Positions 1 to 8,538 of a DNA stretch of 26,168 bases are shown piece by piece. Source of the DNA: Phycisphaerae bacterium (lineage in GTDB: Bacteria > Planctomycetota > Phycisphaerae > Tepidisphaerales > Tepidisphaeraceae). Below the pieces are notes generated by a model that was not told the DNA's origin, did not search any database, and worked only from the letters and a program-made list of their open reading frames with translations. Every line of letters starts with the position of its first letter. The stretch's first letter is position 1. Both the position numbers and the translations under genes were made by a program. The stretch spans positions 15,564 to 41,731 of the forward strand of contig JAUJNJ010000055.1 in NCBI GenBank assembly GCA_030448225.1, in the 5' to 3' direction.

Positions 1-683
1 AGCCGCCGGGGTCCTCCTCGTCGGGCTCGAACTCAACGAGATGAACTTGGCGGAGATGTTGGTGCTGCAGTGATCGAAGACGAGGTCGTCCTTGCGCCAG
101 CGGCTCGAGACCGTACCCTCCTGGTCATCACGGTCACCAGCAGCGACGACCACGGCGATGTCGCCGAACTTCCCGCCGGCGTTCATGCGGATGCCACGCC
201 GCCGACCGTGCGCCGAGGATGCCGGCGAGACACTCGAGCCCCGCGAGCCCCTGGCGGACCGTGCGGAGCAACGGTTTCTGCATGTCGACGCCGGAGCCGA
301 TCTCGAGCGCGGTTCTTCTCGAACTTCACGCAGCGCGGTGCTCGTGGTCGAGGCGGAAGGCCGCGCGTCGACGCCGTCGTCGTTCACCAGCACGTTCGCG
401 CCAAGGCCCAGCGGCGCAGCGCGTGCTCGACGGCGGCGACCGAGCGGGTCAGCGTCGCATCGCTGGGGGAGCCGAAGTTCACGAGATAGGGCGCGTGCAC
501 GTAGACCGGGATGCCGTTCTCGGCGCATCGGGCCATCGCGCCGCGCAGTTCGTCGAGGCTGCGTGGCCGGATGAACCAGCGGGCGGGGCCGCCGATCTTG
601 TACCAGGTGAACTTCGCCAGCGGCACGTGCTCTTCGACGTAGTCCGACAGGCCGGAGAAGGGGCTTGCGAGCTGCATGGTCAT
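1..683 (-). CDS. murB: UDP-N-acetylenolpyruvoylglucosamine reductase MurB (partial, frameshifted, with 86-nt insertion)
   Basis: MurB makes UDP-MurNAc by reducing the enolpyruvyl group with NADPH and FAD in the cytoplasm. Residues 1-62 read as a clean MurB N-terminus (PLAKFTWYKIGGPARWF, then a helix ending GIPVYV). The expected continuation LGLGANVLVNDDG resumes only at position 411; between them, 412-497 encodes an unrelated piece resembling endonuclease IV. Downstream, MurB motifs are readable but in changing frames: FRLDHEH, FEKNRAR, GSGVDMQK, LLRTVRQGLAGLECLAG, IRMNAGGKFGDIA. Several single-base indels are therefore needed, and the gene runs off the left edge. ATG at 683 was chosen; ATG at 677 is equally possible, and neither has a clear ribosome-binding site. 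It is last in the visible mur cluster, about 420 bases downstream of murC. Family identity is firm. Whether the breaks are real or assembly errors is not decided. Confidence 0.8.
412..497 (-). other. Endonuclease IV-like 86-nt insert inside murB
   Basis: Read on the minus strand in the murB frame, this stretch encodes HAPYLVNFGSPSDATLTRSV and then AAVEHALRR. The pattern HAPYL-N--SP, followed by a Ser and an L-R helix, is the signature of endonuclease IV (Nfo) AP endonucleases and has no counterpart in MurB. MurB homology stops exactly before the insert (GIPVYV) and resumes right after it (LGLGAN). The preceding PVYV also fits endonuclease IV, so the left junction lies in shared sequence. The length, 86 nt, is one short of 29 codons and shifts the frame. 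No other part of an nfo gene is visible in the window. Confidence 0.65.
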
Positions 684-918
684 TGCGGTACGTCCGTTCG
701 TCGTCGCCATCCTCGGCCGCGCGGGGGACGCGCGCGGGCGCGGCCGGGGCGGCGGCCGCGATAACTTAGCAGCGACCCCGGCTCATCCACCAGCGGCCGC
801 GCGGCGCTTCTGCCAGATTTTCGGCGGGACCCACTCGTCCGGCGCGGAAGGAGCGGAGGATCTCTGACAACCTGTTGCGAAGCAATCGGGCGCACGAGTC
901 GGATCAAGCCCGCGGTCT

Positions 919-995
919 GCACCTGATAGCCTCGGGCGGAAGCCCGAGGTCTTCCACGGAGGACCGACGGTCTTCCGCCCGCGGCTATCAGATGC
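919..995. repeat. 24-nt inverted repeat in murC-murB gap
   Basis: Arms at 919-942 and 972-995 are reverse complements with two mismatches; the core is TGATAGC followed by CTCGGGCGGAAG, against CTTCCGCCCG followed by CGGCTATCA. The left arm also contains a smaller hairpin (CTCGGGC at 931-937 with GCCCGAG at 942-948), so two folds compete. No U-tract follows, so a classical intrinsic terminator is not supported. The rest of 711-1106 shows no gene. Confidence 0.7.
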
Positions 996-1106
996 GCCCG
1001 GAGGGTTGACGGGGTCCGGGAGCTTTCGAGCCGGTGGATCATCCACCCCCAAACCCTGCGGGAGCACCTTGCCGCGCGGCAGCAGCAGCGACTCCCGCGC
1101 CGCACC

Positions 1107-2591
1107 TCAAGCGACGACGAGGTCGCGCCCGATCTGCCAGACGTCGCCGGCGCCCATGGTCACGACGAGGTCGCCGCCGCGCACCTCGCCGCGCAGGTAG
1201 TCGACGATCGAGTCGAACTGCGGCAGGTGACGCGCCCGCTGGCCGTTGGCGACGACGCGGCCCACGAGGTCTTCCGCGTGCACGCTCGACCGCTCGGCCT
1301 CGCTGTCGCGCACGAAGTAGATGTCGGGCACGATCGTCTCGTCGGCGGCGGCGAAGCTCGTGGCGAAGTCGTTCAGCAGGAACCGCGTGCGGCTGTGCTG
1401 GTGCGGCTGGAAGACGCACAGCAGCCGGCCCGGCTGGTAGCGCTCGCGCAGCGCCTTGAGCGTGGCGCGGATCTCGGTGGGGTGGTGGCCGTAGTCGTCG
1501 ACGACCGTCGCCCCGTTGTAGCGGCCCATCTCGGTCATCCGCCGGTCGACGCCGGTGAACGCGCCGATCGCGTCGGCGGCGTCGGACGGGTCGACGCCGC
1601 ACGCCGCGCAGGCGGCGACCGCGGCGGTCGCGTTGAACAGGTTGTGCTCGCCCGGGACCGACATCCGCAGCGTCGCGACCTGCCGCCCGTTGTGCAGCAC
1701 GTGCCCGCGGGGGCACCCGTGCTCGATGCCGGCCATCCGCGTGCTCCACGTCGCCTCGCGGTCGAGCGCGACCCACTCGACGCGCGTCGCCAGCCCGGCG
1801 ACCGCCTCGCCGACGCGCGCGTCCTGGCCGTTGGCGATGATCAGCCCGTCGGTGGGCACGAGGCGGAGGAACGTGCGGAACGAGCCGACGATCTCCTCGA
1901 TGCCGCTGTAGCAGTCGAGGTGGTCCTCCTCGATGTTCGTCACGATCGCGACGCGCGGGTAGAGCGCGTGGAAGCTGTGGTCGAACTCGCACGCCTCGGC
2001 GACGAACGCCTTGCCGCCGCCCGAGCGGCTCCCGCCGCCGCCGAGCTGGGGGACGGTGCCGCCGATGACGAAGCTCGGGTCGGCGCCGCAGCGGATCAGC
2101 GCGTAGCTGATCATCGCCGACGTCGTCGACTTGCCGTGCGTCCCCGCGACGGCCACGCCGTACCGCTCCTGCATCACGAGGCCGAGCAGCTCGGCGTACT
2201 TCACGACGCGCAGTCCGTGGCGGCGGGCGGCGAGGTACTCGGGGTTGTCGTCCTTCACCGCGGCGGTGCGGACCACGAGGTCGACGCCGGGGAACAGTTG
2301 CTGGCCGCTCTGGTCGCGGGTGATCGTGGCGCCGTGCTTCGTGAGGTCGAACGTCTGCGGGTTGGGGCTGGGCTCCGAGCCGCTGACGAACGCGCCGCAG
2401 TCGAGCAGCATGCGGGCCAGCCCGCTCATCCCCGACCCGCCGATGCCGATGAAGTGGACCCGCCGGCCGGCGAAGCGGCTGGCGGTGGCGTTGTACGGGA
2501 ACGATTTACCGAGCGGCGCCGGCGCGGCGGCGCCGCCGGCGGGGGCGGCGACACGCGAATCCGTTCGCGACTCGCTCAAGGCATTTTCCAT
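1107..2591 (-). CDS. murC: UDP-N-acetylmuramate--L-alanine ligase MurC
   Basis: MurC adds the first residue, L-alanine, to UDP-MurNAc using ATP. The 494-residue product is intact. The Rossmann motif GIGGSGMSGLA (residues 49-59) binds UDP-MurNAc, the P-loop GTHGKST (150-156) binds ATP, NIEEDHLD (219-226) contains metal/ligand contacts, GEHNLFN (314-320) and DDYGHHPTEI (365-374) are typical of MurC. About 38 Ala/Pro/Ser-rich residues precede the Rossmann fold, longer than in most relatives. The ATG at 2591 follows an A/T-rich stretch with no recognisable Shine-Dalgarno sequence. The gene lies between murG, from which it is separated by a heptamer repeat array, and murB. It carries no frameshift, unlike both neighbours. 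Confidence 0.97.
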   Translation of the reverse strand: MENALSESRTDSRVAAPAGGAAAPAPLGKSFPYNATASRFAGRRVHFIGIGGSGMSGLARMLLDCGAFVSGSEPSPNPQTFDLTKHGATITRDQSGQQLFPGVDLVVRTAAVKDDNPEYLAARRHGLRVVKYAELLGLVMQERYGVAVAGTHGKSTTSAMISYALIRCGADPSFVIGGTVPQLGGGGSRSGGGKAFVAEACEFDHSFHALYPRVAIVTNIEEDHLDCYSGIEEIVGSFRTFLRLVPTDGLIIANGQDARVGEAVAGLATRVEWVALDREATWSTRMAGIEHGCPRGHVLHNGRQVATLRMSVPGEHNLFNATAAVAACAACGVDPSDAADAIGAFTGVDRRMTEMGRYNGATVVDDYGHHPTEIRATLKALRERYQPGRLLCVFQPHQHSRTRFLLNDFATSFAAADETIVPDIYFVRDSEAERSSVHAEDLVGRVVANGQRARHLPQFDSIVDYLRGEVRGGDLVVTMGAGDVWQIGRDLVVA

Positions 2592-2630
2592 TGAAAAAGG
2601 AAAAATGCCGCAACGCCGCCTATATTTTCT

Positions 2631-2700
2631 TACGCACTACGCACTACGCACTACGCACTACGCACTACGCACTACGCACTACGCACTACGCACTACGCCC
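2631..2700. repeat. Heptanucleotide tandem array (TACGCAC)n
   Basis: Nine perfect copies of TACGCAC run from 2631 to 2693, followed by a tenth with one change (TACGCCC, 2694-2700). On the minus strand the unit reads GTGCGTA, and because seven is not a multiple of three every reading frame meets a TAG within 21 bases. The murG reading frame enters the array and takes its stop codon there (2679-2681). No spacers separate the units, so it is not a CRISPR array. Short tandem heptamers of this kind are known from cyanobacteria as STRR repeats; the comparison is only by form. Confidence 0.95.
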
Positions 2701-3833
2701 TGCATTCCGTTCCCCATCATTCCCGTCACGACCTTCGCCACCGCCCCGGCGGCGTCGGGCTTGCCGAGGGCCTTGGCGGCGTCGGCCATGCGCGGCGGCG
2801 GTCGAGGTCGTAGAGCAACGACTGCAGTACGGGCCGCAGCTTGTCGGCGTTCGCGCGGCGATCCTTTTCGTCGTCGACCAGCACCGCCGCCCCCGCGTCG
2901 CTCAACACCTTGGCGTTCAGCCGCTGGTGCTGGTCCTTGTGGAACGGGTAGGGCATCAGGATCGACGGCACGCCGCACGCGGTCAGCTCCGCGCAGCTGC
3001 TGGCGCCGGGCGCTCAAGCGCCAGGTCGGCCACGGACCACACGTCCGCCATCCCGGGCGTGAAGTCGATGATGCGGGCGGCGACCGATAGGTCGCGGTAG
3101 CCGTCGCGGACGCTGTCGGCATGTTCGCGGCCGGTCAGGGTGCAGGATCTGCCTGACCCGCGGAGCGTCACGTCGCTCAGCATCGTCGAGCGCAGCCTCG
3201 TTCACGGTGCGCGCCGAGCGACGCGCCGGTGACGACGAGCGTGTGCAGCATCGGGTCGAGCCCGAAGGCGCTCGTCGCGGCCTCGCGGGCGGGTAGCTCG
3301 CGGATGTCGGTGCGGATCGGGCAGCCGGTGACGTGCAGCTTGTTCCGCTCGGAGCCCGAGACGTAGTCGGCCGTCACGTCGAACTGGCAGCAGATCGCGC
3401 CGACGTGCTGCATGAGGTACTTGTTCGCCTTGCCCGGGATGACGTCGGGGTTGAGCACCGACGTGGGGATCTTCCGCTGCGCCGCCACCCGCACCGCCAC
3501 GCCCGCCGCATAGCCGCCGAGGCCGAGGACGGCGACGGGCCGGCGCTGCTTGAAGATGCCGCGGACGAGGTCCTTCGTCTCGCGCCAGCTCTTCCAGAAC
3601 TTCAGCAGCCCGCCGACGTTCGTGACCGACGGGAGCGGGAGGACCGGCTGGGGGATGAACTCGAACCCGGTCGACTCGAGGATGACGCGGTCGATCTCGC
3701 GGTTCGTGCAGAGGAAGACCGGCTTCACGTCCGGCACGAGGTGCCGCATCGCTTCGGCCACCGCGATGCCCGGGTAGAGGTGGCCGCCGGTGCCGCCGCC
3801 GGCGAGGAAGAGGGTGTGGGGAGAGTCGGGCAT
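2679..3833 (-). CDS. murG: UDP-GlcNAc:lipid I N-acetylglucosaminyltransferase MurG (frameshifted C-terminal half)
   Basis: MurG transfers GlcNAc onto lipid I at the inner membrane face to make lipid II. The N-terminal half is clean: FLAGGGTGGHLYPGIAVAEA holds the family glycine-rich loop, then GLGGYAAGVAV and a LVVTGASLGA start of the second domain. From about 3210 downwards the frame changes at least five times (near 3207, 3170-3130, 3010 and 2790), yet the order of motifs is kept: TVNEAALDD, ILH-LTGREHADSVRDGY, FTPGMADVWSVADLALER, then GVPSILMPYPFHKDQHQRLN for UDP-GlcNAc binding. At 3207 a CG pair appears lost from a GCGCGC run. The ATG at 3833 is preferred over TTG at 3845. The last codons and the stop lie inside the heptamer array. 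I expect the real gene to be intact. Confidence 0.88.
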
Positions 3834-3882
3834 CGTTTGATTCAATACAGTGGTCGGGAACGGGGCGACGTTGTTCGCTTCG

Positions 3883-4087
3883 CGTGACGAGTGACGAGTG
3901 GTGCGTGAAGCGGCTCGGAACGACGCGTCACTTAGGTGGACCGATCAGCCTTGCACCTGGTCTGCGGTGCGCTCCGTTTCGTGCCTCGCGTCCTTCCGAA
4001 GCGCCGTTCGTCGAACGGCGGCTAAACGAGACGGGCACGCACCCCGGTACGCCGGACGTATTCACGGATCACTCGTCACTCGTCACG
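3883..4087. repeat. Perfect 18-nt inverted repeat between ftsW and murG
   Basis: CGTGACGAGTGACGAGTG at 3883-3900 is the exact reverse complement of 4070-4087. Each arm is itself a short direct repeat of the word GTGACGA. The 169-base interior has no gene but holds a small hairpin, GCCGTTCG at 4003-4010 with CGAACGGC at 4012-4019. The element fills most of the 299-base ftsW-murG gap. Confidence 0.85.
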
Positions 4088-4132
4088 TCTCGATCGCATC
4101 ATTTCTCGCTCGCCACGGAGCACCCATCGCCC

Positions 4133-5338
4133 TCACGCCGCGGGCCGGAGTAGGGTCGTCGCCGCCATGTCCGGTTGTTCCGGCAACGTGTACGACGGCT
4201 CCAGCGCGACCTCCTCATCATGGCCGAACCGGGTGATGCTGTACAAGAGCCCCAGCGCGCCGCAGGTGATGATCAGCCCGCTGCCGCCGGCGCTGACGAG
4301 CGGCAGCGACAGGCCCTTGGTGGGCACGCTCACCGTCGCCACCGCCATGTTGATGACGGCCTGCAGCCCGATCATCGACGCGATGCCGAACGCGAGCAGC
4401 CGGCCGAACGTGTCGCGCTTCTGGCGGATCACCTGCCAGGCGACGAACAGGATGCCGAGGTACAGCGCGGCCGTCAGCATCGCGCCGAAGATGCCGAGTT
4501 CCTCGCAGATCACGGCGAAGATGAAGTCGGTCGTGTCCTCCGGCAGGTAGCCGAGCTTCTGCACGCCGTTGCCGAGGCCGCGCCCGAACAAACCGCCGGT
4601 CGAGAAGCTCAGGAGGCTCTGGATCATGTGATACCCCTCGCCCTGAGGCGAGGCGTAGGGGTCGACGAACGCGGTCATCCGGCGCCAGCGATACTCCTCG
4701 CTCATCACGAACCACAGCGCCGCCGCCAGCGCCGGCGGGATCACCACCGCCAGGTGCCACAGCTTCACCCGGCCGGCGAGCAGCATCGTGACCGAGCACA
4801 GGCCGATCAGGGCCGCGGTACCGAAGTCTTGGATGACGACGAGGAGGCAAATCATCCCGACCGGGACGAGCGTGACGAAGAACCCGCCGAAGCGGTCGAG
4901 GTTCACCGGCCGGCGGGCGAGCCACCAGGCGAGGAAGAGGACCGTCCCCCACTTGGCCAGTTCTGACGGCTGCACCTGGATCGGCCCGAGCAGGATCCAC
5001 CGCCGCGCACCGTTGACCTCCCGCCCGATCCCGGGGACGAGTACCAGCACGCACGTCAGCGCCGCCGCCGCCAGCGCCCACAGGGCCGGCGACCGCCAGA
5101 GCGGGGCGTCGCGGCGGGCGAGGTTCTTGTAGTTCAGGTTTCCCGCCCCGAAGAACATCGCGACCGCCAGGCCGGCGTAGACCAGGTGCTTGGTGCCGCG
5201 CTGCGACCATTCCCACCCGACCTGGCCGGTCACGTTCGACGCCGCCGACTGCACCATCAGCACGCCGAGGCACAGCAGCGACAACACGCACACCGCCAGC
5301 ACGTCGCGAAGCCGCATCCGGTAGATCGAAGCTTCCAT
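4133..5338 (-). CDS. ftsW: Lipid II polymerase / cell division protein FtsW (SEDS family)
   Basis: FtsW is a multi-pass inner-membrane glycosyltransferase that polymerises lipid II for septal peptidoglycan. The 401-residue product is intact and shows about ten hydrophobic segments. Conserved SEDS stretches are present: NGARRWI (109-115) with IQVQPSELAKW (120-130), QDFGTA (170-175), the extracellular loop EDTTDFIFAVICEELG (267-282) whose Asp271 fits the essential aspartate of the family, and LPLVSAGGSG (345-354). ATG at 5338 gives the expected short cytoplasmic N-terminus; Met8 is an alternative. It follows mraY by 123 bases where murD would normally lie. RodA is less likely because of the mur context. 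Confidence 0.93.
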   Translation of the reverse strand: MEASIYRMRLRDVLAVCVLSLLCLGVLMVQSAASNVTGQVGWEWSQRGTKHLVYAGLAVAMFFGAGNLNYKNLARRDAPLWRSPALWALAAAALTCVLVLVPGIGREVNGARRWILLGPIQVQPSELAKWGTVLFLAWWLARRPVNLDRFGGFFVTLVPVGMICLLVVIQDFGTAALIGLCSVTMLLAGRVKLWHLAVVIPPALAAALWFVMSEEYRWRRMTAFVDPYASPQGEGYHMIQSLLSFSTGGLFGRGLGNGVQKLGYLPEDTTDFIFAVICEELGIFGAMLTAALYLGILFVAWQVIRQKRDTFGRLLAFGIASMIGLQAVINMAVATVSVPTKGLSLPLVSAGGSGLIITCGALGLLYSITRFGHDEEVALEPSYTLPEQPDMAATTLLRPAA

Positions 5339-5461
5339 TACGGCTGTTATCGGGCTTGGCCGGAACGCGGCTTGAGGGAAGGTCCGGAGGGCGGGAATCG
5401 GTGGAGAGGATGCGGGGCGCCGACGGTTAAGATCGGCAGGTTGACTGTCCGTCAGCCAGTC

Positions 5462-6625
5462 CTACCGCAGCTTCACCGTCGCCAGCGCCATCGCCGCCAG
5501 CATCGCGCCGATGAGCCAGAAGCGGACGACGACCTGCGCCTCGGTCCACCCCTTCTTCTGGAAGTGGTGGTGGGCGGGGGCCATCAGGAAGACCCGGCGG
5601 CCCTGGCCGAAGCGGATGCGGGTGTACTTGAAGTAGCTCACCTGGATCAGGACCGAGATCGCCTCGAAGACGAAGATGCCGCCGACGAGGAAGAGCATCA
5701 GTTCCTGGCGGATCACGATCGAGAGGTAGCCGATCAGGCCGCCGAGCGCGAGGGAGCCGGTGTCGCCCATGAAGACGCGGGCGGGGTTGCAGTTGTACCA
5801 GAGGAACCCGAGGCAGGCCCCGGTGATCGCGCCGGCGACGACCGCCATCTGCCCGGTCGAGCCCGCGCCGTTGGGGCCCTCGATGAAGGGGAGGAGCAGG
5901 TACGCCGCCAGCTCTCGGATGCCGACGAAGAGGGAGAGGACGAGGAACGCGAAGCCGACGAGCGCCATGCACCCGGCGGCGAGGCCGTCGAGGCCGTCGG
6001 TGAGGTTGACGGCGTTGGACGTGCCGGTCATCACGAGCGTGCCGATCAGCATGTACAGCCAGAGCGGGAGCGCGACCCAGTAGTTCTTCACGAACGGGAA
6101 GTAGAAGCGCGTGGCCTCGGGGATGTTCTGGCCGTAGCGGTAGGTGAAGTACGTGAGGATCAGCGCCAGGCCGATCTGGAACGCGAGCTTCTCGCGGCCG
6201 GTCAGGCCCTGCCGGCTGCCGGTGCCGCGGCGGGCGGCGGTGAGCTTCAGCCAGTCGTCGGTCGCGCCGACCCCGCCGAGCCACACGAGGCAGACCATCG
6301 CCATGTTGACGTAGAAGTTGCCGAGGTCCGCCAGCAGGAGGGTCGTCGTCGCGATCGACGCGATGATGAGCGCCCCGCCCATCGTCGGCGTCCCCTTCTT
6401 CCCCTCCATCATCTTGTCGACGTCGGCCTGCCCGAAGTTCGGGTTGTCGCCGATCTTCTGCAGCCGCAGCCACGCGATGAACCGCGGCCCCAGCGCCACG
6501 ACGAGCACGAAGCTCACCAGCACGGCCACCGCCGACTGGAACGTGACCATGTTGAAGACGCGCAAGAAGCCGGCGCCGTGGTCTTCGAGCCAGGGGAGGT
6601 AGTGCTTGACGAGCAGGAAGAGCAT
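5462..6625 (-). CDS. mraY: Phospho-N-acetylmuramoyl-pentapeptide transferase MraY
   Basis: MraY transfers phospho-MurNAc-pentapeptide to undecaprenyl phosphate, making lipid I. From the ATG at 6625 the product is 387 residues with about ten membrane segments. Key motifs are all present: KKGTPTMGG (76-84), TDDW (122-125, the DD pair), NAVNLTDGLDGLAAG (204-218), MGDTGS (286-291) and the APAHHHFQKKGW loop (349-360) with its three histidines. The open frame continues 47 codons upstream, but that part is low-complexity and MLFLLVKHYLPWL is a normal MraY beginning. No strong Shine-Dalgarno motif is visible. It lies 253 bases downstream of murF; that gap (6626-6878) shows no gene. Confidence 0.96.
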   Translation of the reverse strand: MLFLLVKHYLPWLEDHGAGFLRVFNMVTFQSAVAVLVSFVLVVALGPRFIAWLRLQKIGDNPNFGQADVDKMMEGKKGTPTMGGALIIASIATTTLLLADLGNFYVNMAMVCLVWLGGVGATDDWLKLTAARRGTGSRQGLTGREKLAFQIGLALILTYFTYRYGQNIPEATRFYFPFVKNYWVALPLWLYMLIGTLVMTGTSNAVNLTDGLDGLAAGCMALVGFAFLVLSLFVGIRELAAYLLLPFIEGPNGAGSTGQMAVVAGAITGACLGFLWYNCNPARVFMGDTGSLALGGLIGYLSIVIRQELMLFLVGGIFVFEAISVLIQVSYFKYTRIRFGQGRRVFLMAPAHHHFQKKGWTEAQVVVRFWLIGAMLAAMALATVKLR

Positions 6626-6878
6626 GAGGTGTCGCGGCGTAACGTGTCGTGCGCCCGTGCGCCGAATCTCCGGGTCGCCCGCCCGGGGGCGAAGGGCCCT
6701 TCCACCCGCGCGATTGCCGCGCGGCGTCGCCGCGTCGGCGGGCGTGAGCGCGGACGCGCGAGGCAACGGTCGACGACGACCCGGCCCTCGGCGCGCGCAC
6801 GAGGATCACACGGGGGCGCGGCCCTCTTTACCCCAAGTCATCGTCATCGGCAAACGGGGTCGAAAGGGGAAGCGCGGT

Positions 6879-8294
6879 TCACGCGAGCGCGCTGGCGACC
6901 GCTTCGAGCCGCACGGCACGCGACGCCTTCAGCAGCACGAGGTCGCCGGCGCGGAACTCGCCCTTGAGTTCCGCGGCCGCCGCGGCCGAGTCGGGGAAGC
7001 TGCGGATCGACGCCGCCGGCAGCCCGCGCGACAGCGCGCCCTCGGCGATGTGCGACGCGCCGCGGCCGACGCAGACGAGCAGGTCGAGCTTGCACCCCGC
7101 GGCGAACTCCCCGACCTCGCGGTGGTACCGGTCGCTCGCCGGGCCGAGTTCGCGCATCTCGCCGAGCACCGCCACCCGGCGGCCCTGCTGCGGCGGCAGG
7201 GCGGCGACGGTCTCCAGCGCGGCGATCATCGAGTGCGGGTTGGCGTTGTACGCGTCGTTCAGCAGCGCGATGCCGTTCACGCGCTGCAGTTGCAGCCGCA
7301 TCTCCGGGCCCTTGGCGGTCGAGAGGTTGTGGAAGACCTGCTCCTCGGGCACGCCCATCTTCCGCGCCACCGCGATCGCGGCCAGTGCGTTGGCGGCGGT
7401 GTGGCGGCCGAGCATCGGGACGAACACCTCGCGGCGGCTGCCGTTGAGGCGGAAGCGGACGCCCGCCTCGTCGCAGCGGACGTCGGTGGCGAACAGGTCG
7501 TTCTTCGGGTCGAACCCGAACGTCAGCCGCTGCCCGCGGTACTGCGCGACCGCCTCGAGCAGCCCCGGGTCGTCGCCGTTGACGACGAGCATGCCGCCGG
7601 GGTTGAGGCCGAGCACGACGCTGGCGTTCTCGCGGCGGACGCCGATCAGGTCGCCGAGGCCCTCGAGGTGCTCGGCGCCGATGTTCGTGATCACCGCGAT
7701 GTCCGGCCGGGCCATCTCGCTCAGCGGCTGGATCTCGCCGGGGTGGTTCGTGCCCATCTCCAGCACGAGGTAGTCGTGCGCCGGGTCGGCGGCGAAGACC
7801 GTGAGCGGCACGCCGATGTCGTTGTTGAAGCTCTTGGGCGAGATCGTGCCGCGGAGGCGCAGGCCCACCGCCTTCTCCGCCGGGTTGCCGCCGAGGGCCG
7901 CGTGGACGAGGTGCTTCGTGCTCGTCTTGCCGTTCGACCCGGCGACCGCGATCACCTTGCCGCGCAGGTCCTGCCGCACGCGCTTGGCGAGCTTCCCGAG
8001 CGCGACGCGCGTGTCGGCCACCTGGATCAAATACAGCTCCGGCGGGGCGTCGGCGGGGGCGGCGTCGGCGGGGGCGGTGTCGACTACGGCGGCGATCGCG
8101 CCGCCGGCGGCGGCCTGGCGGAGGTAGCCGTGCCCGTCGAAGTTCTCGCCCCGCAGCGCGACGAACAGCGACGCCGGCCGCATCGCCCGCGTGTCGGTGC
8201 AGACCGCCTCGACCTTCGGCACGCCCGGCCCGAGCGGCGCGAGCGACTTGCCGGCGACGGCCTGTCGAACGTCTTGGAGCGAGAGTGGTTTCAT
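6879..8294 (-). CDS. murF: UDP-MurNAc-tripeptide:D-Ala-D-Ala ligase MurF
   Basis: MurF adds D-alanyl-D-alanine to UDP-MurNAc-tripeptide, using ATP. The 471-residue product is intact and of normal length. The ATP P-loop is GSNGKTSTK (119-127); KSFNNDIGVPLT, EMGTNHPGEI and NIGAEHLEG follow in the expected order, then LGRHTAANALAA, NDAYNANPHSM and LGEMRELG in the third domain. A proline/alanine insertion of about ten residues sits near residues 74-85. The ATG at 8294 begins the typical MKPLSLQDV. It lies 244 bases downstream of murE, a gap that holds only a hairpin. Confidence 0.96.
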   Translation of the reverse strand: MKPLSLQDVRQAVAGKSLAPLGPGVPKVEAVCTDTRAMRPASLFVALRGENFDGHGYLRQAAAGGAIAAVVDTAPADAAPADAPPELYLIQVADTRVALGKLAKRVRQDLRGKVIAVAGSNGKTSTKHLVHAALGGNPAEKAVGLRLRGTISPKSFNNDIGVPLTVFAADPAHDYLVLEMGTNHPGEIQPLSEMARPDIAVITNIGAEHLEGLGDLIGVRRENASVVLGLNPGGMLVVNGDDPGLLEAVAQYRGQRLTFGFDPKNDLFATDVRCDEAGVRFRLNGSRREVFVPMLGRHTAANALAAIAVARKMGVPEEQVFHNLSTAKGPEMRLQLQRVNGIALLNDAYNANPHSMIAALETVAALPPQQGRRVAVLGEMRELGPASDRYHREVGEFAAGCKLDLLVCVGRGASHIAEGALSRGLPAASIRSFPDSAAAAAELKGEFRAGDLVLLKASRAVRLEAVASALA

Positions 8295-8452
8295 GGGCGT
8301 AAGGCGAACGTCCTGCTCGCGCTCACGGGAGCGGTGAGACAGACCTGTCGGTCACGCGGGCGGGCGTCCTGCCCGCGCGCTTCGAGCCGCGCGCCGATCC
8401 CGCGACTCGCGCGACGCGCCCGGGACTTCCTCGCACCGTTCGAGCGCCGCTC

Positions 8453-8499
8453 GCGCCTTCGCGATCCTGCGCCGTGCGCCACTTCGATCGCGAAGGCGC
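8453..8499. repeat. 14-nt perfect inverted repeat in murE-murF gap
   Basis: GCGCCTTCGCGATC at 8453-8466 pairs exactly with GATCGCGAAGGCGC at 8486-8499, leaving a 19-base loop. There is no following U-tract in either direction. A second small hairpin (GCGGGC ... GCCCGC) lies near 8360. This may be an attenuating or mRNA-stabilising structure within the operon; that is inference. Confidence 0.6.
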
Positions 8500-8538
8500 C
8501 AGCGACGATCCCGCGCATCCCGGCGCCAGGTCACCCGC

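Noticed and set aside
1..497. A complete endonuclease IV gene at the left edge
   Set aside because: Only about 29 residues match; sequence on both sides is MurB, and no further endonuclease IV motif is found.
2631..2700. CRISPR array
   Set aside because: The repeat unit is seven bases with no spacers and no cas genes nearby.
5186..6967. 593-codon open frame on the plus strand over ftsW/mraY
   Set aside because: Antisense to intact MraY; Arg/Glu/Asp/His-rich composition without motifs, typical of a shadow frame in GC-rich DNA.
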